Positions 50,001 to 58,030 of a stretch of 64,000 bases of DNA are shown piece after piece (positions within the stretch are counted from its first letter, which is position 1; each line of letters starts with the position of its first letter). Both the position numbers and the translations under genes were made by a program. The notes under the pieces are model-generated. The model saw only the letters and a list, made by a program, of their open reading frames with translations. It did no database searches and was not told the origin of the DNA. This stretch comes from a virus: IMG/VR virus record IMGVR_UViG_3300017989_000003, positions 91,387 to 155,386 of that record. One strand, given 5' to 3'.

Positions 50001-51387
50001 TTGGGTCACCATATCCTGCGTTCATAAGAGCGACAGCTTTCTCTTCTTCGTTTGCCTTACACGTGATAAAGTCTACGATTTCTGGATGGTCTACATTTAG
50101 TATTTCCATTTTTGCTGACCTTCTGCTGTTAAAAACAGCAATACCATTTCCTGAGTATATGTCGCTAGTTTCAGACCATATTACGTAGTTATGTCCACTT
50201 TCTGGTGATTTGTCGTCAGCCGTTGGGCAGTCAACTTCCACAGAATAGACATCCATAATGCCAACTTTGCTAACTGACACTACACGGTGGTTTTCTTCTG
50301 ATACAGTTTCTACTAATTTATCCGCGTGCATTTGGGAATGTGTAGATAAAGATGTCAAGTCTTTAGCAATTAGTCTATGCAAGAGTTCTTTTCCTTTATT
50401 TCCATCGTGTAGGTTAAGAGATAAGTAGTTTTCTTTGTCCCTACTTACACTACAACTAAATAAAGAATTACCTGGTTTCAAATCACCTGCTTTACGTACT
50501 GTATTGTCAGATAATCTAACAGGATGGTCATCGGACATGTCGAATACGCCTTTATCAGTTGTTATTCTAACAACTTGTTTTTTGCCAGACTTCCACGCTC
50601 TAGCCCATTTAGCTTTATACCTACCAGCTGGTGGGTCGTAACTTAATACTATAAACTCCTCATTAGACTCAGCTAAATCTTTTACAGGAATAGCGCCTTT
50701 TGCTGTGTATACCCGCTGGTATGGAGCTAAACACTTGCCTCCAGACTTTACTATGTGAGCAATTGAGTCATATATACGCATGAATGATAGTACTCCAGAC
50801 GCTTTTCCACCTCCAGTTAAATTTTCGTCTTTTGCTCTTAGACTACTAAGGTTCTTTCCAGTGCCAGAACCCTCTTTGAAGATAAAAGCTTCTTTATTAG
50901 CTACATCCATGATACTATCCATTGTATCGTCTAGCGCTAGTATGAAACAAGCTGAGCATTGGTTAGAACTATTCTCGACACCTAGATTAAACCACACTGG
51001 TGAATTGAGCCATGCTATTTGCATAATAATTATCCACATTAGCTCATCGCGAAAAACATGTGAGTCGTCAGCATTGAAATAACCTGCTGTTACCCCATAG
51101 TCTGTTATTGTATTAACTACTCTTGCTGCTAAGTGCCGCAAAGAACTTTCTCGGTTCTCGCCTGCTCCCTTAAAAAATTTAGACGCTATAATAGTCATAG
51201 CGTTCAAACTGTAGAAATCTGGGAATTCTACATCCTTTTGTTCGAATATAGTATTGCCAGCATTGTCAATAATGTTTACATCTTCAGTAACCCAATGTAA
51301 GTGGTCTTTTTTTGCCATTACATCATGGTAAAAAGAGCTACTATTTTCTTTATAGTAGCCCTCGGTGAAAAAACGACGTATATTCAC
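47014..51387 (-). CDS. nrdJ: Adenosylcobalamin-dependent (class II) ribonucleotide reductase with two inteins
   Basis: 1457-residue precursor; about 901 residues after removal of two inteins. Reductase marks: SNQCSACFIL, NPCGEF with ACNLASINL (split by intein 2), LLAPTGTIGFAMDFESTGVE, and a C-terminal zinc ribbon (CPYCGSPDLEITGSCKTCRN and final Cys pair) typical of NrdJ. It makes deoxynucleotides with vitamin B12 coenzyme, with or without oxygen. GTG start with GGAGGT upstream. Activity requires both inteins to splice. Confidence 0.93.
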   Translation of the reverse strand: MNIRRFFTEGYYKENSSSFYHDVMAKKDHLHWVTEDVNIIDNAGNTIFEQKDVEFPDFYSLNAMTIIASKFFKGAGENRESSLRHLAARVVNTITDYGVTAGYFNADDSHVFRDELMWIIIMQIAWLNSPVWFNLGVENSSNQCSACFILALDDTMDSIMDVANKEAFIFKEGSGTGKNLSSLRAKDENLTGGGKASGVLSFMRIYDSIAHIVKSGGKCLAPYQRVYTAKGAIPVKDLAESNEEFIVLSYDPPAGRYKAKWARAWKSGKKQVVRITTDKGVFDMSDDHPVRLSDNTVRKAGDLKPGNSLFSCSVSRDKENYLSLNLHDGNKGKELLHRLIAKDLTSLSTHSQMHADKLVETVSEENHRVVSVSKVGIMDVYSVEVDCPTADDKSPESGHNYVIWSETSDIYSGNGIAVFNSRRSAKMEILNVDHPEIVDFITCKANEEEKAVALMNAGYGDPNTYPNEAYDTVAFQNVNTSIAITDDFMDAVENDLQWDTKFVRPDLNAHKAPTFKARELLHEAAKATHRCGDPGYFYIDNINNWNTCSDKFKIKSSNPCLSADTLLHTRDGIKEIMELDGSTVDILTPDGLKKVKVFKTGVKPVFKLETTSGFELKCTSDHKIFCGEDGYVAAHDCVNRRISLVVDDVPDWNSEINQNNDLDESDFTIAGFLFGDGTYADEHHKYAAMYFSKDGEDDDVIHFVSLKLNENKDPLLSLLTERDDRCEKRVIYRSYFNHLWDFLNIDKEKIPQRTFPKTLLSASKKEIAAFLKGLFSANGSTPENTRVALKTTNRNVCTTIQKLLTLYGVFSYITTNKQKEVEFRNGVYECKESYDLNIANVRSLKKFAEHIGFIQKYKTDALIKILESTNSSGKPYTTKVKSFECIGNGCVYDFTVLGESEPAGWANGIHVHNCGEFIFCDDSACNLASINLMKFREDDLDFDVQGFIAAVKIMTITQDILINLSGYPTKEITDNSRDYRPIGLGYGNLGGLLASLGIPYDSDNGRTIASSITMLMTLTSYTVSAAIASILSPYKHYNPDTHYKVIDQHINAWKKLPKQLFTDEIQQLCNILSEKPPLRNAQVTLLAPTGTIGFAMDFESTGVEPLMGLVVYKKLSGGGHLKMATTIVRKGLEAREYTDEQIAEILEYIEDNDTMEGAPYIDDETLAVFDCAYKTKGNKRYISSDGHLMMLAATQPFLSGAISKTVSLPNEATIEDIENVVIKAHRLGLKDISIYRDGSKGVQPLSTSSTSDDKEPVIPNTPKQLNRNRMPATRPAIIHKLSVGQQEAYLSIGLYENGDVGEIFINAARTGSTINGLLDVIATLTSIALQYGVPLEVLVDKFRHTRFEPSGITNNPKIRFAGSIIDYIFTYLEQEFVSDDSDNDTREFTIEEALQHIKEITDDKIVNKNPNQSPKVGKKTTKLLKSGDVCPYCGSPDLEITGSCKTCRNCGGAGGCG
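48649..49710 (-). other. Intein 2 in NrdJ, with LAGLIDADG homing endonuclease
   Basis: Residues 560-913 of the precursor (354 residues), in SSNP / CGEF, a conserved substrate-site motif. Starts CLSADTLLHT and ends GIHVHN before Cys914. Two LAGLIDADG-type segments, FTIAGFLFGDGTY and IAAFLKGLFSANGS, mark a probable homing endonuclease. All four splicing positions (Cys1, TSDH block B, His-Asn end, Cys+1) look intact. Confidence 0.9.
50128..50733 (-). other. Intein 1 in NrdJ, mini-intein
   Basis: Residues 219-420 of the precursor (202 residues), between SGGK and SRRSAKM. Starts CLAPYQRVYTAKGAIPVKDL, block B SDDHP, end GIAVFN then Ser421. No endonuclease domain. Phe replaces the usual penultimate His, so splicing may be slower or use another route. 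Confidence 0.85.
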
Positions 51388-51413
51388 GAAATACCTCCAG
51401 ATTGAATTTAATT

Positions 51414-52334
51414 TTACTTAAGAAGTTGATTTACTTCTTTAGCTTTTTGTATGCCTAGTTCGTATGCTAATTTCATTTCTTCTGGTACAAATTTAACTGA
51501 ACTTGTTATTGGCAATGGTGTGTCGGGTTGAACAAGAATAAACTTTTTGTCTTTTAATGCTTGTTTAACTAATAGGCATTCTTTTTCTAGTGAGTTAGCA
51601 TCATTTGAGTCTGATAGTCCCATAAGTGTAGTTATTATGGTCTCTATCATTTTTGGATTTTTGGTTTTTGGTTTGATGTTGTTTACTGGCGCTGTCGCTA
51701 TAAACATAACTACGTCCGCCTCGTTAAATCTTTTCGCTTTAAGTACTTCAACTCCTGGTAGATGTTTGCATAGACCACCATCGACATACCTTCCCGCTCT
51801 ACTTCCTATTTTAACTGAAGGCATATATATTGGCATCGATACACTAGCTTGAAGCGCGCTTCTTAAAATTTTTGCTGAAGCTCTAGATTTACTGCTTATG
51901 AATAAAGGCTGACTCGAGCAAAATTCAGCGCATAGATACCCAACTTCGCAACTTGCCTCTTTTAGTTCGTTAAAGTCGACATTGTCATCCACAATTTTCA
52001 TTAGAGGGTCAATGTTGTAAATGTTAGGTTTACCAGATAAGATAGCAGCTGATAGTAACGCTTCCTCAGACATATCTGGAGCGTCTACTATATCTGGAAG
52101 TAACGGTATGTCTCCCCAGATTATGGGCTCGATTAAGTTACCAGTTTTAACATTTGTGTAAAGCCTGGTCATAAGATTCCAGTTTTGCTGAGCTACAAGA
52201 GTTGAAATCAGTGCTCCTGTACTATTACCAAAAGCACATATGAACTCATCTACTTTACGCAGTATTCCTTTAATTACTCCTGCTTGGTAAGCCCCTCTTG
52301 GACCCCCACCAGCTAATACTAAAGCTATTTTCAT
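51414..52334 (-). CDS. Patatin-like phospholipase
   Basis: Predicted 306-residue protein with all patatin marks: GGGPRGAYQAG oxyanion loop, GNSTGA with nucleophile Ser38 (GxSxG), and YVDGG with the catalytic Asp. Hydrolyses acyl chains of membrane lipids. No signal peptide, so it acts inside the cell. May serve lysis, lipid remodelling or nutrient release. GGGAGG ribosome site. Confidence 0.93.
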   Translation of the reverse strand: MKIALVLAGGGPRGAYQAGVIKGILRKVDEFICAFGNSTGALISTLVAQQNWNLMTRLYTNVKTGNLIEPIIWGDIPLLPDIVDAPDMSEEALLSAAILSGKPNIYNIDPLMKIVDDNVDFNELKEASCEVGYLCAEFCSSQPLFISSKSRASAKILRSALQASVSMPIYMPSVKIGSRAGRYVDGGLCKHLPGVEVLKAKRFNEADVVMFIATAPVNNIKPKTKNPKMIETIITTLMGLSDSNDANSLEKECLLVKQALKDKKFILVQPDTPLPITSSVKFVPEEMKLAYELGIQKAKEVNQLLK

Positions 52335-52349
52335 TTTAACCTCCCTGTG

Positions 52350-52880
52350 TTATGGTAAAATTAAACGTTTTTGATTTGGGTTACGGTCGTCGTCTTCATT
52401 GTTGTCAACAGAGTCCTCCGGTTTGTCATCAGGTTTAGATTTCTCAATTTCTTTCATTATACTATTCCTAAAACTGGTAAGCTCGTCTCCTGTCATATCT
52501 AGCTTTGATGGGCATCCTTGTTCTTTCCAGTATAGTAATACTATTGGATGCGGAGACAAGTTTAACCCTGAGAATCCTACTATACCCTCTTTTGTTGGGG
52601 GCTCGCTGACTGACATGTTGACGTCTAACATTACAGAGAATGGTGGTTTGCTATCTTTTGCTGCAACACTGACTTCTCTAAGTCCGTTTGGCGGGATTAT
52701 CACTGATAGTTGCGCCACCATAGCTTCTGTGATTGCATAGGTTATACTATATATCGGAAATTCTGGTGTAGAAGATTCATTCACAAGTACTCTTAGTGTA
52801 AACAATGGTACATTAGGCGTTACTGACTTGAAGACTACTACGCCAACTATAGCGTTTGCGTTATATGGGTTGTCTTGCAT
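52350..52880 (-). CDS. Hypothetical protein
   Basis: Predicted 176-residue protein: beta-rich first 120 residues with many Pro and Val, then an acidic Asp/Asn/Pro tail. Not recognised. Ribosome site AAGGAG is formed by the last codons of the previous gene. Confidence 0.65.
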   Translation of the reverse strand: MQDNPYNANAIVGVVVFKSVTPNVPLFTLRVLVNESSTPEFPIYSITYAITEAMVAQLSVIIPPNGLREVSVAAKDSKPPFSVMLDVNMSVSEPPTKEGIVGFSGLNLSPHPIVLLYWKEQGCPSKLDMTGDELTSFRNSIMKEIEKSKPDDKPEDSVDNNEDDDRNPNQKRLILP

Positions 52881-52886
52881 AATGAC

Positions 52887-53297
52887 TTACTCCTTTGCTG
52901 TAGTCCAGTTGTCTTTAATTATTTCCGCTATTTGGTCATAAAAAGTCTTCCCTGGATTAAACTTTAGGTATGCCTTTCTAGCGTCGCTATAATTGACCCA
53001 TGACTTATCGTTTATTAGCATTCGAGTTACAAATTCAGTTTTTATGTCGACGTCATTTTCTTCAAAATTTAATTGCATAGCCTCGAAGCTGACCCACCTA
53101 TCAACATCAATTCCTTTTTTCTCGGAGTCATCGAGAACATCCCAGAAATCTTTGTAACCTTCCAGAATAAATGATACATACTCCTTTGGTGGCTTTAAGT
53201 CTTCTGGTGGTGCTTTCTCCAAGCATTGACAGCCCATTAGGATGCCGAATACGACCATAAGCGTGAATGTACGCAGAATTTTCGAGTTTTTTAGCAT
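52887..53297 (-). CDS. Putative lipoprotein
   Basis: Predicted 136-residue protein. Basic start, hydrophobic helix, and GILMGC lipobox near residue 22, so it should be exported and lipid-anchored at Cys. The mature part is charged, helical and not recognised. Phage lipoproteins often act in superinfection exclusion or lysis; no direct evidence here. AGGAGGT ribosome site. Confidence 0.7.
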   Translation of the reverse strand: MLKNSKILRTFTLMVVFGILMGCQCLEKAPPEDLKPPKEYVSFILEGYKDFWDVLDDSEKKGIDVDRWVSFEAMQLNFEENDVDIKTEFVTRMLINDKSWVNYSDARKAYLKFNPGKTFYDQIAEIIKDNWTTAKE

Positions 53298-53306
53298 TTT
53301 TACCTC

Positions 53307-53522
53307 CTATGCTATGGATATGCTGTGTAAATCAGCACTACTAACCGTGTGCTTTTCGTTATTAGCGACAAATTGCAAACTAAAATCATTACTTCCAAAA
53401 GTAGCTGATATTGTGTCAGCTGGAACTTTGTAACATACGCCATTTTTAAGAAAAATTACTATCGGCTTATTAGATTTTAGGGAATGTAATAAGTCAGTAG
53501 CTAAGTCTCCGATTTTTACCAT
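53307..53522 (-). CDS. Small hypothetical protein
   Basis: Predicted 71-residue beta-rich protein, not recognised. ATG 53522 is preferred to 53540 because AGGAAAG lies just ahead; it overlaps the rusA stop by 7 bases. Confidence 0.6.
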   Translation of the reverse strand: MVKIGDLATDLLHSLKSNKPIVIFLKNGVCYKVPADTISATFGSNDFSLQFVANNEKHTVSSADLHSISIA

Positions 53523-53986
53523 TTCTTTCCTAACTCCCATACTTTAATTTTGATACCTGGTGTCTCCCAGATACCATTTTTCATTTTTACAAACCTTTTA
53601 ACGACAATACTATGCGCTACTTGAGCATCGTCCTTCCAGATTATTTTGTTAAAAGCATCTGATACTACTTTGCCTATATTGTCCCAGTCTGGAACTTTTC
53701 CTACAAGTAAGTTAGATGTAACATTTTTTTTAAGTAAACGCACAGGGCGTGGGAATAGGGCTACAACTTTAAGCTTATAGACACTATCACTATCTGGATT
53801 GTCAAATAGACGTATTACTTGTTTCTGAATCGTGTCTACAGCCTTTGTTGTTTTTTTTGGAGTAGTTCTCCATTTTTTAATAACCTTATTCCCACGCATT
53901 AACGTGTGTTCAACCTCTCGTTCTTTTGTCGGAGGATGGTCAAATTCCACAAATAAATTACATAAAGGTTTCTTTTTTTTACTCAT
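53516..53986 (-). CDS. rusA: RusA-like Holliday junction resolvase
   Basis: Predicted 156-residue protein. VPDWDNIGKVVSDAFNKIIW followed by KDDAQVAHSIVVKRF is the RusA core with its conserved Asp residues (DWDN, DD). Cuts four-way junctions during recombination or before packaging. Overlaps both neighbours by 7-8 bases. Confidence 0.88.
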   Translation of the reverse strand: MSKKKKPLCNLFVEFDHPPTKEREVEHTLMRGNKVIKKWRTTPKKTTKAVDTIQKQVIRLFDNPDSDSVYKLKVVALFPRPVRLLKKNVTSNLLVGKVPDWDNIGKVVSDAFNKIIWKDDAQVAHSIVVKRFVKMKNGIWETPGIKIKVWELGKKW

Positions 53987-54170
53987 TGGTTTTGATTGAT
54001 TTTACAATACCAAAAGTAGCGGCTAGTGTTACAACACCTGAAATTATAACCTGAATCCAATGTTCGGCATTTCCGGTTGTTATAGCTGTTATCACTGCGA
54101 TTACAGCTATAGCAATCATTGCAATACCAAATAGCACGATTTTAATGACGTCATTAGTTGTTAAAGCCAT
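53979..54170 (-). CDS. Small two-helix membrane protein
   Basis: Predicted 63-residue protein with hydrophobic helices at about 9-32 and 38-57 and a basic end; holin-like size and topology, but unproven. AAAGGA ribosome site. Upstream of and overlapping rusA. Confidence 0.65.
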   Translation of the reverse strand: MALTTNDVIKIVLFGIAMIAIAVIAVITAITTGNAEHWIQVIISGVVTLAATFGIVKSIKTNE

Positions 54171-54224
54171 ATTAATCCTTTCGAAAACATATTACATTAT
54201 ACAAAGTTGCTCCCAGTGAGCGAA

Positions 54225-54878
54225 CTATTCGTAGTCGAAATGTTTAGGAAGTTCTCTTTTATGTTTCTTCCTGAGTAAGAATATATCGAAACTATGCGCA
54301 AATGCTAAAAAAAATACATCTCCGTCTTTCTTATTAAGTTTTGAGTCTATGATTCTACTAATTTTCCCAACTAGGTTATGTATTATGGAACTCATGGAAT
54401 CATCGTCTATGTGTTTATCTAACAGACTGCTATAATTTTCGCGAATTATCGATATTAGGTAGTCTCGTTCTTTAATATTTAAGGGCAATGTGTCAACTAT
54501 GTACCTAAATATCTCAAAGTCTGGGTCGTACTGTTCCTTGTAAATCTCGGGAAGTATCACGTGTAGCTCACTTGTACTAGCATCTAATAGTGCATAACAT
54601 AACGTGTCAGAAAATGAAAAAGTAACGCGTAAATTATCGACAAATCTGCCATCTTCAGAAAATAAGGTTATATGCTTAACCAGGTTATGCGCGTCGTAGT
54701 TATTAAGCCCAAATCCTTGGGTTAAAAAGTTAATATCATTTGATGTTAAGTCGAACGTCCCCGCCACTAATTGGGGCATATATCCGTCTGTTCCCTCAAT
54801 AGGCTTGTTCTCGATAAGATTTTGAAGTTCTTTGTAAAGACGTAACTCATCGTCATACAATTCCTTGATGAATGTCAT
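54225..54878 (-). CDS. Hypothetical protein
   Basis: Predicted 217-residue alpha-rich acidic protein with a basic C-terminal stretch (RKKHKRELPKH). Not recognised. GAAAGGAC ribosome site. Confidence 0.65.
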   Translation of the reverse strand: MTFIKELYDDELRLYKELQNLIENKPIEGTDGYMPQLVAGTFDLTSNDINFLTQGFGLNNYDAHNLVKHITLFSEDGRFVDNLRVTFSFSDTLCYALLDASTSELHVILPEIYKEQYDPDFEIFRYIVDTLPLNIKERDYLISIIRENYSSLLDKHIDDDSMSSIIHNLVGKISRIIDSKLNKKDGDVFFLAFAHSFDIFLLRKKHKRELPKHFDYE

Positions 54879-54891
54879 CTGTGTCCTTTCA

Positions 54892-55389
54892 TTACTTACT
54901 TTTGACTATACTTGACCAATCTACTAAGATGTCTTTGTGTCTTAGTTTTATATACTTATTTAGAAATTCGAAGCTATATGGGTAAAACGCTGTATACACA
55001 AGAAACAATGGTGGCTCATCCTCTTCCCCAACTGCCCATACGTTATATTTAATTTTTTTGTGTACTTCCTCCTGTAGTCTATAAAATTTAATACCATCCG
55101 GTAATCTAGAGTGAGTAAACTTTACAAAGTATAAAGCTTCAGACTCGCTTTTTTTGTAGTCTGGGGGTTTAAGAATATCTATATCCACACTATAAAGAGT
55201 AAAGTCTATCCATGGTACACCGTGTAGCTTTATTAGTACTTTACCACCAGTTAATACTTTCTTTAAGTCGGACAATATCTTTGAATCTGGGTATGCTCTA
55301 CACACCTCCTCAATAGAAGGTATTGTTTGAAACGGGTTAGATGTTGTGGCTTCATCTTCCCATATTTTTATGGTTGTATCCTGGGACAT
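54892..55389 (-). CDS. Hypothetical protein
   Basis: Predicted 165-residue alpha/beta protein, Pro/Tyr-rich; not recognised. Start overlaps the previous stop (TAATG), so coupled. Confidence 0.65.
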   Translation of the reverse strand: MSQDTTIKIWEDEATTSNPFQTIPSIEEVCRAYPDSKILSDLKKVLTGGKVLIKLHGVPWIDFTLYSVDIDILKPPDYKKSESEALYFVKFTHSRLPDGIKFYRLQEEVHKKIKYNVWAVGEEDEPPLFLVYTAFYPYSFEFLNKYIKLRHKDILVDWSSIVKSK

Positions 55390-55640
55390 TAAATAAGCTC
55401 CACAGGCAACATCCTTGTTAATGTTGCGTTAATAAAATCTGAGATGGAGATAGATTCACCTGCATATATTGGTATATTTTGCCGTCTTAAGTTATTCTTA
55501 ACGTAAGAATAAGAATTTATTGAGTATCCCCACAAAACTACAACGTCTACTAGTGGTATATAATCACTGTCTTTGTATTTCTCCGAGAAATATCTGTAAA
55601 TCAATGTTTTCAGTTTACTAATAAACTCTTCTTTTTTCAT
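55389..55640 (-). CDS. Small hypothetical protein
   Basis: Predicted 83-residue protein starting MKKEEFISKLKTLIYRYF. ATG 55640 follows GAGAGA; a GTG at 55700 would lie at or before the transcript start set by the promoter at 55705. Function unknown. Confidence 0.6.
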   Translation of the reverse strand: MKKEEFISKLKTLIYRYFSEKYKDSDYIPLVDVVVLWGYSINSYSYVKNNLRRQNIPIYAGESISISDFINATLTRMLPVELI

Positions 55641-55704
55641 AGTTCTCTCACCGTGCTCAGCGTAAATTCGTATTACTTCGCATATTACTCTTGAAAACAC
55701 TAGT

Positions 55705-55733
55705 AATATAGTTCAAAATATAAAGTGTGTCAA
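55705..55733 (-). promoter_or_regulatory. Sigma70-like promoter
   Basis: Minus strand: TTGACA (55733-55728), 17-bp spacer, TATATT (55710-55705). First gene is at 55640. Confidence 0.75.
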
Positions 55734-55758
55734 GTAAAATTTACTGAAAAATTACAAA

Positions 55759-56250
55759 ATGAAGAAATATTATGACGAAGCTTTTCCTGTGTACGGAATA
55801 CCTAAGTCTACAGATTGGATTGGATGGACTGACGGTGTTAGTTTAATAACCGGAGTCAATATCCCGTTTAGGACGCTACGTTACGCCACGAAGAAAAAAA
55901 TAACTGCAAGAGATGTTATTTTCGAATTAAGGAGAGAATTTGTTCCGTATGGCAAAGAAGCACAAATAACATTTATACCAACTCCAATGGCTTCAGCAAT
56001 TGTGGATTTAGACGGTATTGTTCAGTCTTATGTAAGTCTAGACTATTACGACATAATGTTTAATTTTGGACTTAATCGCACACATTACATAACATTCGGG
56101 GATAGCGCACGGGTCCACGTATACAATTTGGATTACAAATTCGTTGGGTTCTTTTCGATTCTAAAGCATAGGATTTGGAGTGAGTTATTGGAACTTAACA
56201 TAGATGTAAACACAGTTTCTACGAAGTTTCGCAGAGGTATTGATGATTAA
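55759..56250 (+). CDS. Hypothetical protein
   Basis: Predicted 163-residue protein with TDWIGWTDGVSLITG near the start, loosely matching EGWTDGAVWVV in the next protein. No SD is visible before the ATG, unlike its neighbours. Function unknown. Confidence 0.65.
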   Translation: MKKYYDEAFPVYGIPKSTDWIGWTDGVSLITGVNIPFRTLRYATKKKITARDVIFELRREFVPYGKEAQITFIPTPMASAIVDLDGIVQSYVSLDYYDIMFNFGLNRTHYITFGDSARVHVYNLDYKFVGFFSILKHRIWSELLELNIDVNTVSTKFRRGIDD

Positions 56251-56923
56251 AATGTACAAAAATAAAATACCGCGGGTTTCACCATTTAGGCGTACTGGTG
56301 ATTTACACCTTAGGTATATTGTTATCCACAGAAAATGGGATAAAGCGCAGGATGAGCGACTTTTTGGAGCAATTTCTTATCGATGGGAAGGTTGGACTGA
56401 TGGAGCTGTATGGGTTGTTAACAGAAAACCAGTAGTGCCAGGAAGCACGATTGTATTTACTAGCATTGTTATTATACGTGACGAATTTATTGATAATTAC
56501 AGGAAGTACACGTACATAAGTGCTGTGCCAGCGTTATTTTATTCGTCGGTTAGTGTGCGAATGTCCGTGAGTAAAATGAATAGGGACATGCTTGTATTTT
56601 CTGACACTAAAAAATCTATAGCTATTTGGCGACCGCATATTAGAATTTTTTATACCACGTTTGGAAAGAATGAATTTACTCTGTGGATACATCCTGTTCT
56701 TAACAGTTATACAGTTACTGTAGGGGATTCAATAGTAGGATTTGGACTAGGAATACCTGAAGAAAATATATTACTTGGAGCAAAAACACTCGAGAAAAAT
56801 AAACGTGATGCGATTATACAAGTTAGAAGATGGTGGAGGTCTAAAGCTGAAAATACGGGTACGGATTCGTGTGAGGAACCCGAGTTGTTATTTCAGCGTA
56901 GAATTGCGAATTACAGACCATAA
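56243..56923 (+). CDS. Hypothetical protein
   Basis: Predicted 226-residue basic, beta-rich protein, weakly related to the previous one. ATG 56243 follows AGAGGT and lies inside the previous gene. Its end overlaps the convergent winged-helix gene by 13 bases. Confidence 0.65.
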   Translation: MIKMYKNKIPRVSPFRRTGDLHLRYIVIHRKWDKAQDERLFGAISYRWEGWTDGAVWVVNRKPVVPGSTIVFTSIVIIRDEFIDNYRKYTYISAVPALFYSSVSVRMSVSKMNRDMLVFSDTKKSIAIWRPHIRIFYTTFGKNEFTLWIHPVLNSYTVTVGDSIVGFGLGIPEENILLGAKTLEKNKRDAIIQVRRWWRSKAENTGTDSCEEPELLFQRRIANYRP

Positions 56924-57285
56924 TCTTCTTCAAGTAACCCATTTTTAATACTTACGTCTGCTTCGTAAATTTCTTTGTTCCACAAAAATACGTAAATACA
57001 GCTCTTATGTTTTTTTCTGTCCTTTCCTTTCGGTTTTATTATTTTGATTAATTCAAGTTCTCGAAGTTGCTTAAGCGTTCTTTGTAACTGACGAATTGAC
57101 GTGGCTAATTCCGAGCATAACACTTCGTTTGACGGGTAACATACTCCGTCTTCTCCAGCGAATTGAAACAAACGGGCTAGACATAATTTCGATAAGTGGG
57201 TAAGTTTGTCGCTTCTCATAATACAGTTTGGAACAATTGCTCCTAGAAATGCCTTAAACGGGTTAAACGGTTGTTTATTCTTCAT
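56911..57285 (-). CDS. Winged-helix DNA-binding protein, replication-initiator-like
   Basis: Predicted 124-residue protein. LTHLSKLCLARLFQFA and CYPSNEVLCSELATSIRQLQ, then RTLKQLRELELIKII, form the helix-turn-helix and wing seen in replication proteins of phages and small plasmids (HTH_36 type). It is transcribed away from a region with direct repeats and long inverted repeats, the usual place for its binding sites. Initiator or repressor; both fit. Confidence 0.7.
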   Translation of the reverse strand: MKNKQPFNPFKAFLGAIVPNCIMRSDKLTHLSKLCLARLFQFAGEDGVCYPSNEVLCSELATSIRQLQRTLKQLRELELIKIIKPKGKDRKKHKSCIYVFLWNKEIYEADVSIKNGLLEEDYGL

Positions 57286-57302
57286 TTACATGCTCAATAA
57301 AA

Positions 57303-57396
57303 AAAGCTCAGAACAGGTTGTAGTCATTACCATTTTTTGCGTAATGCTGTTCGAGCTTTATGTAATTAATTATATAATTTTTTGGTAATGACTACA
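57303..57396. repeat. Two interleaved inverted repeats
   Basis: Repeat 1: AAAGCTCAGAACAG (57303-57316) with CTGTTCGAGCTTT (57347-57359), one bulge. Repeat 2: TGTAGTCATTACCA (57319-57332) with its perfect 14-bp complement (57383-57396). The order 1-2-1-2 would give a pseudoknot in RNA or alternative cruciforms in DNA. Confidence 0.75.
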
Positions 57397-57457
57397 GTAA
57401 TTTTTTTAACAAATACGGGATAAAAATCCAAGAAAATTTTGATTTTTTCACCACTTC

Positions 57458-57503
57458 TGCGACATATATGGCGTGTCACTTGCGACATATATGGCATGTC
57501 ACT
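57458..57503. repeat. Two 23-bp direct repeats (iteron-like)
   Basis: TGCGACATATATGGC followed by RTGTCACT, twice in direct succession with one base difference (57458-57480, 57481-57503). Each holds GACATATATGGCRTGTC, itself partly palindromic. Size and position match initiator-binding iterons. Confidence 0.75.
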
Positions 57504-57829
57504 TTGGGGTAAAAAACGTTATAAGTTATTGAGAACAAATAACTTATAAAGACGAAAAGTGCTCCTAAGAGAATCAATGAAGAGAATCATCAAAAATGGA
57601 CAATTGGTCAGCTAGCGGACTGGCTATTTTGTTCTCGTAAACTCGAACAAAATAGCTAGCGATTTTTGAACTAAATTTTGAAAATGAATTAGAATTTAAT
57701 TTTATTAAAGTTTGTAAAAGTATAAAGATTTAATTTTATTAAATCTTTATTAGTTCCTCGACTATCGTCTTCGTCACATTGTCTTTTGCATAGTACCAGT
57801 ACGAATGCTATATTATACTGTAATAATTT

Positions 57830-57890
57830 ACAGTTGTCGTCAAGGGGTAATTCGTTACCGGTTGCAAAATACCCCTTGACAAAATTGACA
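57830..57890. repeat. Copy C of dispersed hairpin repeat
   Basis: Matches copy A almost throughout (ACAGTTGTCG ... ACCCCTTGACAAAATTGACA). 140 bp upstream of the head gene at 58031. Confidence 0.8.
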
Positions 57891-57940
57891 ATAATAAATT
57901 TACTATAATACCATAAAAATAATTTTTTGAATTAAATCTA

Positions 57941-57969
57941 TTGACTTGTTACAAGATTTGTGCGACTAT
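57941..57969 (+). promoter_or_regulatory. Sigma70-like promoter
   Basis: TTGACT (57941-57946), 17-bp spacer, GACTAT (57964-57969). Candidate promoter for the head-gene run starting at 58031. Confidence 0.5.
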
Positions 57970-58030
57970 GAATTGAAAGTAGGGTGGTCGTATCGTGGAT
58001 TTATTTTACTAGAACAAAAGGAATGCTGAG

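Larger units (their letters stand above)
57286..58030. other. Non-coding candidate replication origin
   Basis: 745 bp without genes. Contains two interleaved inverted repeats (57303-57396), two 23-bp direct repeats (57458-57503), perfect 12-bp inverted repeats at 57519/57538 and 57623/57645, a 10-bp hairpin of AAAGATTTAA near 57723, copy C of the dispersed repeat and a promoter. Next to a winged-helix gene. Several hairpins could also end transcripts. Confidence 0.55.
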
